Assembly (NCBI RefSeq): GCF_025698545.1
Contig: NC_068573.1
Span: 8,331,874-8,395,873, forward strand
Origin: Gossypium raimondii
Lineage: Eukaryota; Streptophyta; Magnoliopsida; Malvales; Malvaceae
Direction: 5' to 3'
DNA length: 64,000 bases
Shown here: positions 51,570 to 64,000 of the stretch, piece after piece
Numbering within the stretch: the stretch's first letter is position 1
Layout of the letters: each line of letters starts with the position of its first letter
Made by a program: the position numbers and the translations under genes
Notes under the pieces: model-generated
Told to the model about the DNA's origin: nothing
Database searches by the model: none
The model's input: only the letters and a program-made list of their open reading frames with translations

Positions 51570-54310
51570 TGCATGGATGGGGTGAGATTTATTAAATTCC
51601 ATTCACCAAAGCCGACAATTTTCAAGTTTGGGAAATCAGCAGACTTGCGACAACTTTTTGGATGGGATCCTGGCATTTCTAGGTTGAGATGTCTTCAAGG
51701 CGTTTGAAGATCTATCTCTCAGCTTTGAAACGCACTTTGGATCATTCAATTTTGAGTTAAAAACTCAAATTATGACTTTTTTAGTGAAGACTGCGCAAGC
51801 AGAATTTCTGAACGGGATTATGACGAGAATTACGAGTTTCGGGCTTTTAATTCAAGTTTAAATCATATCGAATTCAGATTTTGGGCTTAATTTTTATTAT
51901 ATATGAGTCAAATATTGTATTTATCAACTTTTATTATTTTATTATTCCAAATTTTTAATAATTATTATGTAGTTTGAGTTATTTAGGAGTTTTATGTCAA
52001 TAAGAAAGTTTAATTTAAAACTACTTCTTATCTAGATTAATTAGAGTTATAGTATACTTAAGAGTTTTATTTAGATTTATTTAGCTAGCCTATATATAGA
52101 CCTTTGCATTGTACACAAATTAGACAATTGATAATTATTATATTTCTCTTTTAAGTTAATAAATTCTATTTAAGTTTTTCTTTTCAAGTTTCTTTTAGAA
52201 GAGTTTTTAACAATCTTTTAGATTGTGGAGATCATCTTCAAACATTTTCTTGTCAAGGTTTCTATCTTGAAGGGGAAATTAAAACCGCTTGAAGAGAATT
52301 ATGGATTCTTCTTATTTCCATGGCTTTTTAGGACTTCTACATGCGATATTCCATCTTTTCCATTAATCTTCTTTAATTTCTTTTTTGTTACTCTAATCTT
52401 TGATCTCATTATTCTACTTTATTCATTTTGATTATTTATTTTTAATTGTTCTCTTTATTTTTTTTATCTGATTGGGATTCATTTGTGTTTCAAGTTGTTT
52501 CAAAATCTAAATTTCTTTCAGAATGTCTAGAGCCTCAAGTCAAATCCGCGACTTTGACAAACTTTACGATCCGCTTCCGCATTCATTTGCCTTATTCTTT
52601 ATTATTTGGTATCAGATTTGAACGTTTTTGGGTGTTCTTTTTATTTTTATAAATTGATTTCTAGCAAACAGCCTCAAAACAATTTTTTTTACCCCGACAG
52701 ATTTTAGAAAAAAATATTTTTCATTGGGTAAACGTTTTTCAAACGATCTAAAATTTTACATACTATTTCTTGGTACTATTTTAGAGTACAAAAAAATATT
52801 TCCCACAAAAAAGTGATCGAAAAAGTATAGAAAAATGAAAAAAGAATTTTAAAAAAAAACAAAATATTATTTGGGTTGAATTTTTTGTCGAAACTTTCCA
52901 TATCAGATCTACATTATTTGAGGAGGCTCAAGTCTAAATTTCATTATCTTTAAAAATCAGGAACACCTCGAACAAAGTTTGTCAAGTTGCTTCACAATTT
53001 TTCGGGTTTTCGGGTTTCAGTAATTTTCATTTACTCTTAGCCTTAGAATTTCATTTTCTTTGTTTTTTTATTGTTCCTTTACATATTCTAACACTTTATT
53101 GTTTCTTGTGTTAGTAGGTTAAAGCACATTGCACAATCCTTCCTCTGTGCAACAGAATTCTTTGATGTCTAGTCGTTTTTGGACTAATAATGCTATTAGG
53201 TTTTCTTTGTTAGTTTGATTCTAATACATTATGCTTAATTGATATAGAAAATTTTTAAATGACTCACAAGATTAATTCTTACCTCATTGAGAATTTGTTT
53301 TTCACTTTGAGTGTCGAACAAAACGAGGTTTGCTTAATTTTTCTTTTCTTGAGTGTTGTGTTCTTTTCAGGCTATCATAATGATTCACAATACTATAATT
53401 AGGAAGTTAAGAAGGGATCAAGTGGTTCAAAATGCTCAAGTTCAGCAACGTGACACTATTCTAGACACGATCAACAAAAATTTAGAACGTCTAAGTACCA
53501 AAATTAAGCATCAAAATTGTAATTGGAGAGATAAGGTCGATCAACCTCGCCTTCGTGCAAATAATGTTCGACGTGACTCTTATGGAAATGATGAGACTTT
53601 GGTTAATAATGACCGTGGGCAACATTGTTCGACGTGTCTCTTATGCAAATGATGAGACTTTGGTTAATAATGACCGTGGGCAACATTTTTTTAGCTAAAC
53701 CAAAATTTAACATTCCACAATTCCGAGAGAAGTATGATCTCGAAGCATATTACGAGTGGGAATCAAAATTTGAACTTATGTTTCGTTACTATAAATGTTG
53801 GGAAGAGGAAAAGGTCTCATTGACGACCCGCGAATTTTCAGATTATGCGTTAAATTGATGGATTCAACTTGAAATTAATCGTCAAAGAAACTACGAAAGA
53901 GTAATTGCAACATGAGATGAGTTGAAGCAAGTGATGTGAAAGCATTATATTCCTTCTCATTACTATAGAGAGGTCTCAACGAGACTTCAACGCCTTGATC
54001 AAAGTAATCGATCTATTGATAAGTACTATAAGGAGATGGAAATGCTTATGCAAAGAGCAAATATACGAAAGGATGAAAAGACTACCATGGTACAATTTGT
54101 ATATGGTTTGAATGTTTCAATAGCCAATACTCTTAATCTTCAAACCTATATTGATCTTGAGGAGATGGTACATAAGGCAATGGAGATTGAGCAACAATTT
54201 TAGCAACATCAATCTCATCCATTTGGCGCATCACACAACACGTGGAACACATTATGGTTACACTCCAACTCTGGTGGTAAATCCAACCAATATCCTATTG
54301 ATCAAACTCT
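51570..54310 (+). mobile_element. Ty3/gypsy element, 5' LTR and gag relic (plus strand)
   Basis: The LTR (about 51570-52603) is similar to 46450-47480. It has a TATA box at 52090-52097 (ctatatata) and is followed by a primer-binding site tggtatcaga at 52607-52616. After a leader comes gag from about 53380: a QVQQRDTILDTI coiled coil, KFNIPQFREKYDLEAYYEWE, HYIPSHYYREVSTRLQRL and a MVQFVYGLN block. The frame is broken by TGA/TAG stops (for example at 53857, 53913, 53938 and 54200) and a 61-bp tandem duplication. No pol follows. Confidence 0.8.
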
Positions 54311-54317
54311 CTCAAGT

Positions 54318-55210
54318 ATCATGTAAAGTTCAATAAAATAGGAACTCAACTTTCCTTTGTGACCAAACTAAAAGACCTTTTTTCTCGACAACACTTTCAG
54401 AAACACATTACCCTCAACATTGAACTCAATCTTCTTGCACTTCAAGTCAACATAAAACTTTTATCTATCAGATGTCGCTTTAAACCTATCTCAGATCAAT
54501 TTGACTTTCTCCTTGGTCTTATGAATCAAGTCAAGATCCCCCAATTTCCTCATGCTTAGTTTAACCCAAAACAAATATGTTTGATACTTACAACCATATA
54601 GTGTCTCGAATGGTGTCATCTAAATGCTCATTTGATAACTATTATTTTAGGTAAAATCAATCAATGACAGGTGTCTTTCCCAACTACCCTCAAAATTGAT
54701 AACACAACATTGAAACATGTCCTCCAAAATTTGAATTACACAATCAGACTATCCATCAATTTAAGGATGGTAAGCAATATTGAAGTTCAACTTTGTACTA
54801 AGAACCTCATGCAACTCTTTCCAGAATCCAAACGCGCATATGAGGTCTCAATTAGATATAATAGAAATAAGAACACCTTGCCTTCATACCATTTCAGCAG
54901 TGTACAACTCGACCAACTTTTCGAAAGAGTAATTGGTATGAACCAGGGAAAAGTGCGTTGACTTAGTGAGTTGATAAACAATTACCCAAATGACATCATG
55001 CTTCTTTGGAGTAAGTAGCAAGCCCACAACGAAATTCATATCTACTCATTCTCACTTCTACTATGGTATTGTGATAGGTTGTAACAAGCTCAAAGGAACT
55101 TGATGAAAAACCAAGCACTTTGACACAAACTCCACCTCACATTTCATTCCAAGCCACCAATACAATTCTTTTAGCTCATGTTACATTTTATTACCCCTAG
55201 AATGCATGGC
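54318..55210 (-). pseudogene. Ty3/gypsy pol relic: integrase, minus strand
   Basis: Read on the minus strand from about 55190: ELYWWLGMK and EFVSKCLVFHQ (zinc-binding region), KKHDVIWVIVYQLTKSTHF, then FNIAYHP at the position of the conserved FHPQTDG. Further on are TPFETLYGCKYQT and a C-terminal EGNVFLKVLSRKK block. Many stops and frameshifts. The first catalytic Asp (usually IVDRLTKS) reads Tyr here. It belongs with the minus-strand gag relic at 55.99-56.46 kb, now separated by a hAT insertion. Confidence 0.8.
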
Positions 55211-55239
55211 ATAAGAACTATTATGCACCTCGTACAAAC

Positions 55240-55717
55240 TAGAGGTGCTCATGGGCTGGGCCCAGAAAAAATTTTGACCCGGGTCCTAGGCTCGGCCCTA
55301 CCAAATATGGGCCTAGAATTTTGCCCAGCTACCGAGAAAAATTCATAAGCAGGCCCAGCCCACTGCTTTTTAAATAAATACCAAAATTTATTTTAAAAAT
55401 TAAAATAAAAATTAAAAAAAGTATTTTAAAAATATTTTAAAATTAAAAAAAATTTAAAAAGTATTTTAAAAAATTTAAAATTAAAAAATTTAATAAAAGT
55501 ATTTTAAAAGTATTTTAAAATTTAAAAAAATAATAAAATATTTATTATATTGGGTAGCCCGCCAAAAAGTTGTGCTTGAGGTCTGCCCGCTTTTTAATCG
55601 GCCTCGTTTTTTGCCCAAGCCCATATTTCGGGCCTATATTTTACCCAAACCCTCCCATATTTCGGGCGGGCCGTCGGGCCGGGCCGGGCCGGGCCGCCCG
55701 GCCCATGAGCACCTCTA
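55240..55717. mobile_element. 478-bp hAT-type element, same termini as 16648-19488
   Basis: Ends tagaggtgctcatgggc and gcccatgagcacctcta with a perfect 8-bp duplication gtacaaac (55232-55239 and 55718-55725). The subterminal cggcccgg/gggccgggcc repeats match the 2.84-kb element at 16.6 kb. The middle is AT-rich and non-coding. It sits in a gypsy relic on the minus strand, so it is younger than that element. Confidence 0.92.
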
Positions 55718-55989
55718 GTACAAACATGTCTTAACTTCGTATTATTCAACACACAAAGCCTCTTTCTGAAACACAATCCACCCTCGACATCCAAACCAAA
55801 ACCACTCGGTTCTTTCTGTTTAATTTGTCAATATTTAGCAATCAATTTCTCATCTGTCAATATTTAGCAATCAATTTCTCATCAATTTCTAATCTGCTCA
55901 GATAAAGTCAATTTAATTCAAATTTCAATACATCAATAACTTACCATTTTCAATACATCAAGCTTGACATTCATCAATTTAAGGGCAAC

Positions 55990-56460
55990 AAAAGACTTTC
56001 GATTAAACACATTAGCGATTGTGTTGCTTTACCAAGATGGTATTCGATAAATAATCGTAATCATTTTAAAGCTCAACCCATCGTCATTACCTCAATGTAT
56101 AACTTTCAAATATACTTCTTCCGAAACATCGATAGGAAGTATTCCCAATTAATCCTCCCCGCAAGCGTAGTCTAGACCACAGTGATCCACCACTAATAAG
56201 CCTCTCCTTCAGTAAGGAGACTACACATTGAACTCTCTCAGTAGGCGTACATTCCAACTAATCAATGACTCTTTTAGTCGTCTCCAACCAATACTTTCTG
56301 GCCATTGGGTAATACTCTTTTGACCCTTCCAGTCCTTAGCACCATATTTCTGTAGTTTCTCAATTGGTGCTCTCCTAACTACAACAACGAATTGAACCTA
56401 AGGGATTGCTCCAACAACCCTCTATAACGCGTCAACCATCGCACATGGAAGTGTGACTTG
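55990..56460 (-). pseudogene. Ty3/gypsy gag relic, minus strand
   Basis: The minus strand reads APIEKLQKYGAKDWKG and, in shifting frames, LKESLIS, a W-rich segment and a FRKKYI block, the order of a gypsy retrotransposon gag. Multiple stops. Its pol lies at 55.2-54.3 kb. Confidence 0.6.
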
Positions 56461-56469
56461 ATTAGGTTT

Positions 56470-57930
56470 GTAACACCCTAAGCTCGGCCCAGAAGCCAAA
56501 TTGAATCAAGAGTGTCACAATGGTCGCTGGAGCGACCCGCTCAATCAAACATTCATTTAATACACAATAAAATATATATATTTAAATCCTTCAAGTAAAA
56601 ACAAATAATAAAATAATTTAATAAAAATAAGTTCAAAAATTATTTAACAACAATAGCAATACTCCTGAATGCACAAGGCAACTTGCACAATACAATAAAC
56701 AATATGGAGATCCCTATTCTCTATGACATGCCAACTATGTCTAACTGACAAATTTTGCCAAATTGTTTTATAACGATAAAAACAATTTATATATACATCC
56801 AAAATCAACTTAATTCAATTTCACAAAATAAATTTTAAGCCATGCATTTAAATTAACCACAATATAAGACAATCGAACTTCAGAGATCACAAATTGAATT
56901 TTTCAAGCGTTCAATGTCTAGAAGCGAGCATTCCTCGATATTTTTCAAGCGTTCAATGTTTAGAAGCGAGCATTCTTCGTCAATTCACCAATCCACTAGC
57001 AAATTAAAGACCTAGACTTTCTTGGACTCAAATTAATCAAAAATTCAACCATACTCGTATTTTGAAAGATTAAAAACATTTCAATCGAGCCCATAATTAA
57101 TCAAAATTAATGTTAATCTAAGTTATCGATTCAATTTAATCAAGATCCCAACATATCACGTGACCATTCAATAATGTAATTAATCTTTTGAATAAATTAT
57201 TCCTAAGTTAAAACAAAATTAATATAATCAAATACTTAAAGAAAATTAAAGCCTTTCTATTCAATTATCCTAAAGCATATGTAATAGTTAGTCTAATAAA
57301 TCATCTCTAAACTAATTCAAAATAAAATTCTAAATGTAGCAGATGTTAAGCAATATAGTTGGCAAGAATGCAGCTGATTTGGAGGCAAAGAGGCTCACGG
57401 CAATACCAAAAATTGAAGAGGGCATAGCAGCAAACTGAGGGCAAAGCAATAGCAAAAGTTTGTAGCAATTTTTAGGAGAAACTAAGAGAAGCAATTGTTG
57501 GTGGCAGCAAGGAGAACCCCAAAAAAAAAAAAAAAAAGAATGGTCGGTCAATTGGAGATGAGGCCTAATTCAATTCTACTTCTATTTATCATAATAATAT
57601 AACACAAAAAAATAAATCCTATTAAAATCTAGTAGAAAGATCCTCATTTAATTAAACTAAATAAGAATACTTAAAAGAAAATTAAAAGAAAGGTTAATTG
57701 CAATATTAGTCTCTCGTTAATAGTTGAAATTTCAATTTAATCCTTAAAAATATAATCAAAATCCTATTTAGTCTTGAAATTAAACTAAATTTATCATTTC
57801 ATCCGAAATTTCCAAAATAATTTATTATAAAAGAATTCTTTTACTAAACTTATCTTGATTTAGTGTGAAATGTGATACCAAAATTTTCAAGACATTATAA
57901 AACGTTCAATGTGAATTACTAAACCACTAT
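56470..57930. mobile_element. Probable LTR (starts TGTAACACCCTAAGC), right end unresolved
   Basis: TGTAACACCCTAAGCTCGGCC at 56470 is the same LTR-end type as the solo LTRs above. The tail (57700-57830) has repeated 'aatttagtcctt'-type words usual near such LTR ends. A 42-bp tandem pair, tttttcaagcgttcaatgtctagaagcgagc, is at about 56897-56980. The right boundary is obscured by the fold-back element at 57935. A minus-strand frame at 57330-57551 is low complexity. Confidence 0.45.
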
Positions 57931-57934
57931 TATA

Positions 57935-58415
57935 CTTGGTGTTAACACCGTTAGTAAATTGCTAAACCAACCAATGATAAGTTAGCAAGTAGAATTTTCT
58001 TTTCTAAATTATCAAGTCTAAATGGATAATATAACATCTGAAAAACTAAATAAAAACTAAATTAAATTAAAAAATATAACTAAACATATGATTAATAAAA
58101 TAAAAATAAAAATTAAACTTACATAAGCTAAAACGTCACATTCTCAGTAAATGATACTCTTCTTCAAAGAGTTTTCATTTGAAATAATATTTTAACTGAT
58201 TTTTTAAAGAATTGTTTAGTCATCACTATTTACTTTTTTTATTAATCATATGTTTAGTTATTTGTTTTTAATTTAATTTAATTTAATTTTTTGTTTTATT
58301 TAATTTTTACATAATGTAATGTTATCCATGCGGACATTGATGATTTGGAAAAAATTATACGTGTCAAATTTTCATTGACATGTTTAGTAATTCAAATAAA
58401 GGTGTTAACACCAAG
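57935..58415. mobile_element. 481-bp fold-back MITE with TA target duplication
   Basis: Ends are cttggtgttaacacc and its mirror ggtgttaacaccaag, each flanked by ta. The two halves pair over most of their length: ctaaacatatgattaataaa at about 58081-58100 has its inverted copy at about 58240-58258. A TA duplication suggests a Tc1/mariner-type (Stowaway-like) MITE, although the TIR is not the classic Stowaway sequence. Confidence 0.7.
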
Positions 58416-61156
58416 TATCATAATAAAACACATATTGATAGTTTATATATCACATTGGATATTTTCAAAGTACATATACGACATTGGACATTTTATGAAA
58501 GTACAAGTATCATAATAAAACACATATAGATAATTTAAGTACCACATTAAACATTTTATAAAAATACATGTATCAAATATGAGACTAACATATTTATAAA
58601 AGAATTTAATGTTAATAATAAATGAAATTTGGTTAAATGGTAAAGTACAAATGTTGTAAACTCTTGAGTCTTGGTTCAAATATTATTATGTGTGCATATT
58701 TTACTCTTTTTCTTATGTAAAAGAATAAAATGGCAAAAACCTTCAAAATAATAAAATTTATTTTGTAAAGTAATGGTGTTTTGTCATTACCCAACCGAAT
58801 TGATACTCGATTGACTAGTGACACCAACTCAATCATGTACTTAATATATATAATGAGCCTTATCTGTAACTCTTTATAACAATTCATCATAACAATTAAG
58901 TTGTTGTAGATCCGATTTTTTTATTTTTATATTTATCATCTATAACAACTTTCCATCTATAACAATCATAAAATATGAAATACGCTCTTTAAAAAATTGA
59001 TTCTTTACAAGAATTTATCTCAAATTTTAGTAAAATTAGTTCTATTACCAAGTGAAATAAATATAATAAATTTTAATTAAGTTATTATTCAATAAAATAT
59101 TTAAAGTTTATATAGAAAATATATTAACAATATTTTATTAAATGAAATGTTTAATAAATTGAACTACATTTATAAATTTTATTAAAGATACTATTTAAAT
59201 CTCACTAATTAATAATATTATTAATATATTATAATTTTTTAATTTTTAATTTTAAATATTTCATATATAATCTATATCTCAAATGTGTATAACAATGGTC
59301 TCTCTATGACATCAACATTTTGATAGATTTTGATAGGCAAATAGAATTGTTACAGAAAAAAGTTGATTGTGATCGTAACAACTAAAAGAAACGTTTAATC
59401 AACTCCTAGATTTTTTCCACTTGGTTCATCTCTTTCCAACGTTCTTTCTAACTAAAAACGAAGTAAAAAAAAAAAAAAAACCTTAGCTAAAATTAAATCA
59501 TGCCACACTTACGATGCGTGTGAAAACAATAATTTTTAAACATTTTATGTAAAAAATACTTTCTTTAATTTATTCAATTATGATTATATCTAGAATGATA
59601 AAGAACTTGTATCTTATTAAACGCGTGTTTTTTAGTTCTTTTATTAAAAGAAATGGTAATAGTCTTTTCCCGATTAAGTTTGTAAAAATTAACCTGTGAC
59701 AATAACTCAACGAGGGGTTTTATAATTATTGAGGGGAGATTGGTCTCAAACCCTCAAACAATGAAAGTATTATGCTCGAGATGTCTATGCTCTATTTTAT
59801 CCTCCAATTGTTTCCTAACTTTGAAAAGAACCCTACCGAATTCACAGAGTTTAGGGAATGCCTCACCATCAAGGAAATATGAACATTTGGTCTTGGTTGG
59901 GTTCAAACTCATGCCCTTATATGGCATTAGTGGGTAAGAACACTACAACTTAGCTAGGCTAGCCAAATAGATAATAAAATTTAGGTTTCCAATGCTACCT
60001 TAAGAAAAATGAAAATTGCGAACACAAACATAAAGCAAAGAAAAACACATTAAAGGAAAAATAATACAGCATAACAAATAATATACTATTAAAAAATTTC
60101 ATCTCAAAACAGAAGGAAAATCAGAGTGAAACCACAAGTAAATGAAGAAACAATCAAGAGATAGAAAAATTATATCTAACAACTATTCAAGGGGAGCAAA
60201 TGATATCAATAGATGTCTCGCTCACCAATATGATTCCACAGTTCATATCAGAAATCTTAGTGCTTGCATTGCCAAATATATGGACCTCATGGTACTAATA
60301 ATCCTTGCATACAAAGCATCCCTATTGCACTATATTCATCATTTCAGCAAAGCCAACAGACAGATCAAATTCCATTTAAGTTCTAACAAAGGAAATCATT
60401 GAAAATAGCACTTAACATGGAAGTAAAGATGAAATAGAGCAGGGGAAGTCTTTTTCTCACCAGAGGCACCAAGAATAATTATTGAGGTAATCTTAATACT
60501 TGAGTAGCATCTGAGCCTAATCTTGTTTTTATTTATTTATAAATATTCTTTCAATATTTTTAACCTTAACTTACTACTTTACTCTTAATATATGTATGCT
60601 TAAAACACAAACCCTAAATTTTGTTGTTTAAATATAAAAAAAAAATTATATATGAAATGAATGAGGTCAAACTTGATCTCGGGTATGTATATCATGTAAA
60701 CAAACTCAAACAAGCCGAGCTCAAATAATTTGATTTTACCTCAAGCTCAAGCTTCTAGAATCATATACTTGATCAAGCTTGAATTGAGTTTTAAGCAGCT
60801 TCAAATAGACCTCAAGCTTCTCACTGTTCAAGATCGGTTCAGCTTGATTGCAACCCTAGTTTGTGGTTAGTGTTACATGAAGCAGGCTCATTATTCCTGT
60901 TATCTAGTAATCACCTGTCGAAACTATTTTGTCAATATTTTTGGATTGATGCTAACTAGTTGGCATTTTTAAATCAAGGAGGGTAATGAATCCTAACAGT
61001 GCATGCTAAACTTGATTTTTTTTGGATAAACTTTGCTTTTTTTATTTATCCAAAGGAAGCAACAAAAGCTGCTACAAGTGTAACAATCAATAAAAGAAAC
61101 TCATCTCGCCAAAAATCTTCAAATCTCAGGGAATCACCTGACAATATAAGTATCTA
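58416..61156. other. Intergenic AT-rich sequence with minor repeats
   Basis: 58440-58575 holds about three diverged copies of a ~55-60-bp unit with cacattggacattttatgaaagtaca. 58630-58685 has a tRNA-like A/B-box pair (ggttaaatggtaaag ... cttggttcaaat), perhaps a SINE remnant. 60700-60850 repeats ctcaagcttc/aagctt words. No gene recognised. Confidence 0.4.
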
Positions 61157-64000
61157 CTAGCACATGGTTGGTTGCTGAAGCTTCCGCTCAAGATTTATGG
61201 CAACAGCATCAACGAAGTCTCCAGTGGTCAAGTAAAACTCTTTTGATACCCTGAATTCATAAGAAGTACCTTGGTGACTTTAAAGCCATAGCTTGGTTTT
61301 AGATTACAAAGTGGTAGTTGTGAGATAAGGAAGAACCGTCCAAGACCACATTGAGGAAGTAAAGTTCACAACGGAAAAACATCGACAGTGGAAAAATATC
61401 AAACATCAGGAGAAAGTGTATCATACTTGGGGCCATGGATTAAAATGGCGAGATCTTTGGTCATTTTTCCTGCCTCAACTGTCTCGATGCAAGCAGCCTC
61501 CAACTTGTGAACAAAGTCCAGCAACCTTTCGTTTTTATCTAGTTTGGCCCTGCAAGAGAGATCACAACGAACATCAAATCAGAGCTGTACAAATGTTAAA
61601 AAAGAGAGACAAAAACAGCAATGTTGTACAAACAATAAAACAGAAAATAGAACTTCATAAAGTGACCTACAACTTTTGACCAAAACTATTTTTTGAATAT
61701 TTGACCAAAAATATTTGATAAATCAACGGAAAGCATGAATACAATCAAATATTCAATGGTGGATCTCGAGGTTTGATTTGGAGGGCCAAATAATATCATA
61801 ATTTATATCAAACTCCTTTTATCATGTGTGTGTATATATATGTACAAACAATATAATCTTAAGAACAGAAAGAATAGAACTTTACGATAGTGTCAACATA
61901 GAATAGAAACCAAGAGTAAAAATAAAGGTGAAAATTTACATGAAGATGAAAAATGTAATAAGCTAGAGATGGAGGAAAACAAACATTTGGTATTTGTTTA
62001 AAACTTGAAAGTTTTGTTCAAAGTAAAAAGTTAATTTGGTTGCTGTTAAGTTCACATGATTGTAATTTAAAAGTAATGACAAGTCTCTTAATTTTAAAAA
62101 TTTGTAAGTAATTATTTTAAAATTTTGTTATATTATTTTAACTTATTTTAAATTATAATAATATAAATTAATATTATGAGAAAAAAAGAGTAAAATTAAC
62201 AATTTTAATATAAAAAAATCAATTTAAATTTATTAATCTATATGTTATATATAATTTCTTTTTAAAACTTTGGCTCCCTTAAGTTCCCATGAGGAGCCGC
62301 CTCTGAAAGCATTGTTTATGTATCTATTACCAAATTCTTTACATAAAATAAGCAGAAAGAAACACATGAAGGAGTTTATTTGGAATGGATACTAATCAAA
62401 TAAAATTCAAAAGAAAGCTGCTAAATCACTTCGAATGCAGAAGAAACATAAAGTACCTATGCTCCAGTCCTCTTGTCCATGCAAATATAGAGGCAATACT
62501 GTTTGTACTGGTTTCTTGTCCCTTTTGATAAAGCCTGAAATGTCGAGTTACAGTCCCATGAGCTGCCTCGGCTTCTAATGTCTTCCCATCAGATGACAAC
62601 TGCAGAATTTGTGATTTTAGAGATTTTCAATATTCAATGGCCAAAATGAAGAGACCGATCTAAAACAATGAAAAACAAAGTCATTTGTTACAAACCAACA
62701 CTGAAGTCATCAAGCCCAAAGAGCCAAATCCTGCATACAGCAAAAAAACGTTTAGACTCCACGAAAAAAAGAGAGAGATCCAGTTAAAGTTGAGCATTGA
62801 CTTGTAAATGAATAGATAATTACTGCAAAGAAATGCATCCGTCTTTTCAGTAGGAAATTCAGAGAGAGAGAAAAGAAAATTATATGAATGGTTCATTCAT
62901 TAATGGATGATGCTAGACATATAATTAAACTATGAGTACCCCTTTAGACTTTCTTTTCTTTTGTGTTTGTGTGAGGGTCTGGTGGTAGGTATTATAAATT
63001 ATTTAAAGCCTCCATCATAAATGAACCTTTATTTTTACTGAGGAAAAAAGAAACTCTGGCCAGCTAAATCAGAAAAAGCATTAAACAACACCTTGAGCAA
63101 GTAGATCACTTTGGACATCTCCATCATAATTTTTGCAAGCCCAAACATATCCCCCTTCACTTTTTAGGGCATATGCCACCATGTCATCAATTAGTCGATG
63201 TTCATACCTAGATACAGAATCAACCAAATATTTAGAAATACCTCAAAAGAAATATTAAGCATAGTTCACTGAAGGGACAAATCCAACCATATAGAATGTG
63301 CTTCAAACTTGTCCTTCCAATTTTTCTCATACACATCCTGGAATATGTCCTTAAACCTGTAATGGACTTCTCAGATGAGCATTGTGCAGTTCTTCCACAA
63401 GTAAAAAATCAGACAAACCTTGAGTAAAGAAATAGTCCAAGATACACGGACATTGGAGGGCAAATTAGAAAAGAAAATATTACCTGCCATCATACTTCTT
63501 GAGAATAGTATTCTTTGTGCTCAGGTAAAGAGGCCACTTCTTTGAAAAAGCCAATGACATAGAGGATTCAGCAAATACACGAATTGACTGAAAAGCACAC
63601 ATGATTTTTTAAACTAATTAATCAAAAAAAGGCTCCACACATCTTGAATAGTGGGTGGGTGTGAGTACAAAAGCCTTTAATACATAGATATATTCATATA
63701 GGAAGAGATAAACGCAAAAAATTTACGAACCTCATCAACATTATACATAGAAAGTGCTATGCCAGGGCCTTTATAATTGTAGACATCAAGCTCCACCGGC
63801 TTGTCTCCACCTTCTGGGACTAAGAAAGAAAAAAGACAACATGCAGTGAAGAATTAAAATTTTAAGAAATAAGGTTTTCCAGTTTAGTTACATGGCACCA
63901 TGCCAATCATGACAGTTAAAAAGCTTACCAAAAACCATCTTAAGCTTTCCTGGTCCAGTAATTATTGTATCAGTGGCACGATACTGGTCACCAAATGCAT
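61157..64000 (-). CDS. ICDH: NADP-dependent isocitrate dehydrogenase, 3' nine exons (gene continues beyond the window)
   Basis: Oxidatively decarboxylates isocitrate to 2-oxoglutarate with NADPH production. Minus-strand exons: 64000-63929 (partial), 63819-63731, 63587-63484, 63356-63288, 63207-63092, 62730-62696, 62599-62457, 61549-61427, 61250-61157; all GT-AG and in phase. Recognisable: [74 protein letters not shown], the metal-binding Asp in [11 protein letters not shown], and the NADP-binding [11 protein letters not shown]. The end is [14 protein letters not shown], with no SKL-type peroxisomal signal. The N-terminus that would show organelle targeting lies outside. The isoform is probably plastid/mitochondrial by exclusion and by its neighbour TRM61. 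No stops seen. Confidence 0.93.
61550..62456. other. Large intron of the ICDH gene with probable repeat insertion
   Basis: 907 bp, much longer than the other introns (about 75-500 bp). 61760-62305 is AT-rich, begins near ggtggatctcgaggtttgatttgg and ends near ttcccatgaggagccgcctctg. That suggests an inserted non-coding element, but matching ends or a duplication are not clear. Confidence 0.35.

Overview
This is a plant nuclear window. Genes are intron-rich with GT-AG splicing, non-coding DNA is AT-rich, and most of the sequence is nested transposable elements. LTR repeats with short palindromic words such as ACACGGCCGTGTG suggest a Malvaceae genome, most likely cotton (Gossypium). That assignment is from memory of repeat style, not from a search.

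Layout. 1-6 kb: 3' end and LTR of a Ty3/gypsy-type element, then degenerate AT-rich repeats. 6.07-9.40 kb: a TIR-bounded segment carrying the C-terminal half of a MIRO GTPase gene with introns. 10.3-16.4 kb is the best-preserved gene island: TRM61 (-), a 420-bp MULE MITE with a perfect 9-bp TSD, a small plant-specific TIGR01589 gene (+) and a CPFC glutaredoxin (-). 16.65-19.49 kb: a hAT-type element with a perfect 8-bp TSD that has captured an NLR fragment. 20.1-46.4 kb: a minus-strand gypsy gag split by a 25.4-kb compound insertion. That insertion is an LTR which itself received several solo LTRs, one nested in another, and a copia-like LTR. The copia-like LTR contains an endogenous pararetrovirus (Caulimoviridae) locus at 27.13-36.35 kb, arranged as a large inverted repeat. 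46.4-49.5 kb: LTR remnants and a 5'-truncated CDPK pseudogene. 50.0-50.4 kb: an LYR-motif gene (-). 51.6-58.4 kb: further gypsy gag/pol relics, a second hAT element with a perfect 8-bp TSD and a fold-back MITE. 61.16-64.0 kb: 3' part of an NADP-isocitrate dehydrogenase gene (-), running off the window.

The probably functional genes are housekeeping and do not form a pathway: tRNA m1A58 methylation, redox, mitochondrial LYR protein and NADPH-producing ICDH. As I recall, TRM61 and an organellar NADP-ICDH are neighbours in Arabidopsis, so the ~49 kb between them here may be an ancestral gene pair pushed apart by transposons. The most unusual structure is the head-to-head pararetrovirus integrant. 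It has ~1.6-2.0-kb inverted arms, and each arm carries its own deletion; one deletion removes the only visible viral TATA box in that arm. The locus could in principle be transcribed into a long hairpin. Its protein-coding regions are broken by many stops and frameshifts and look inactive.
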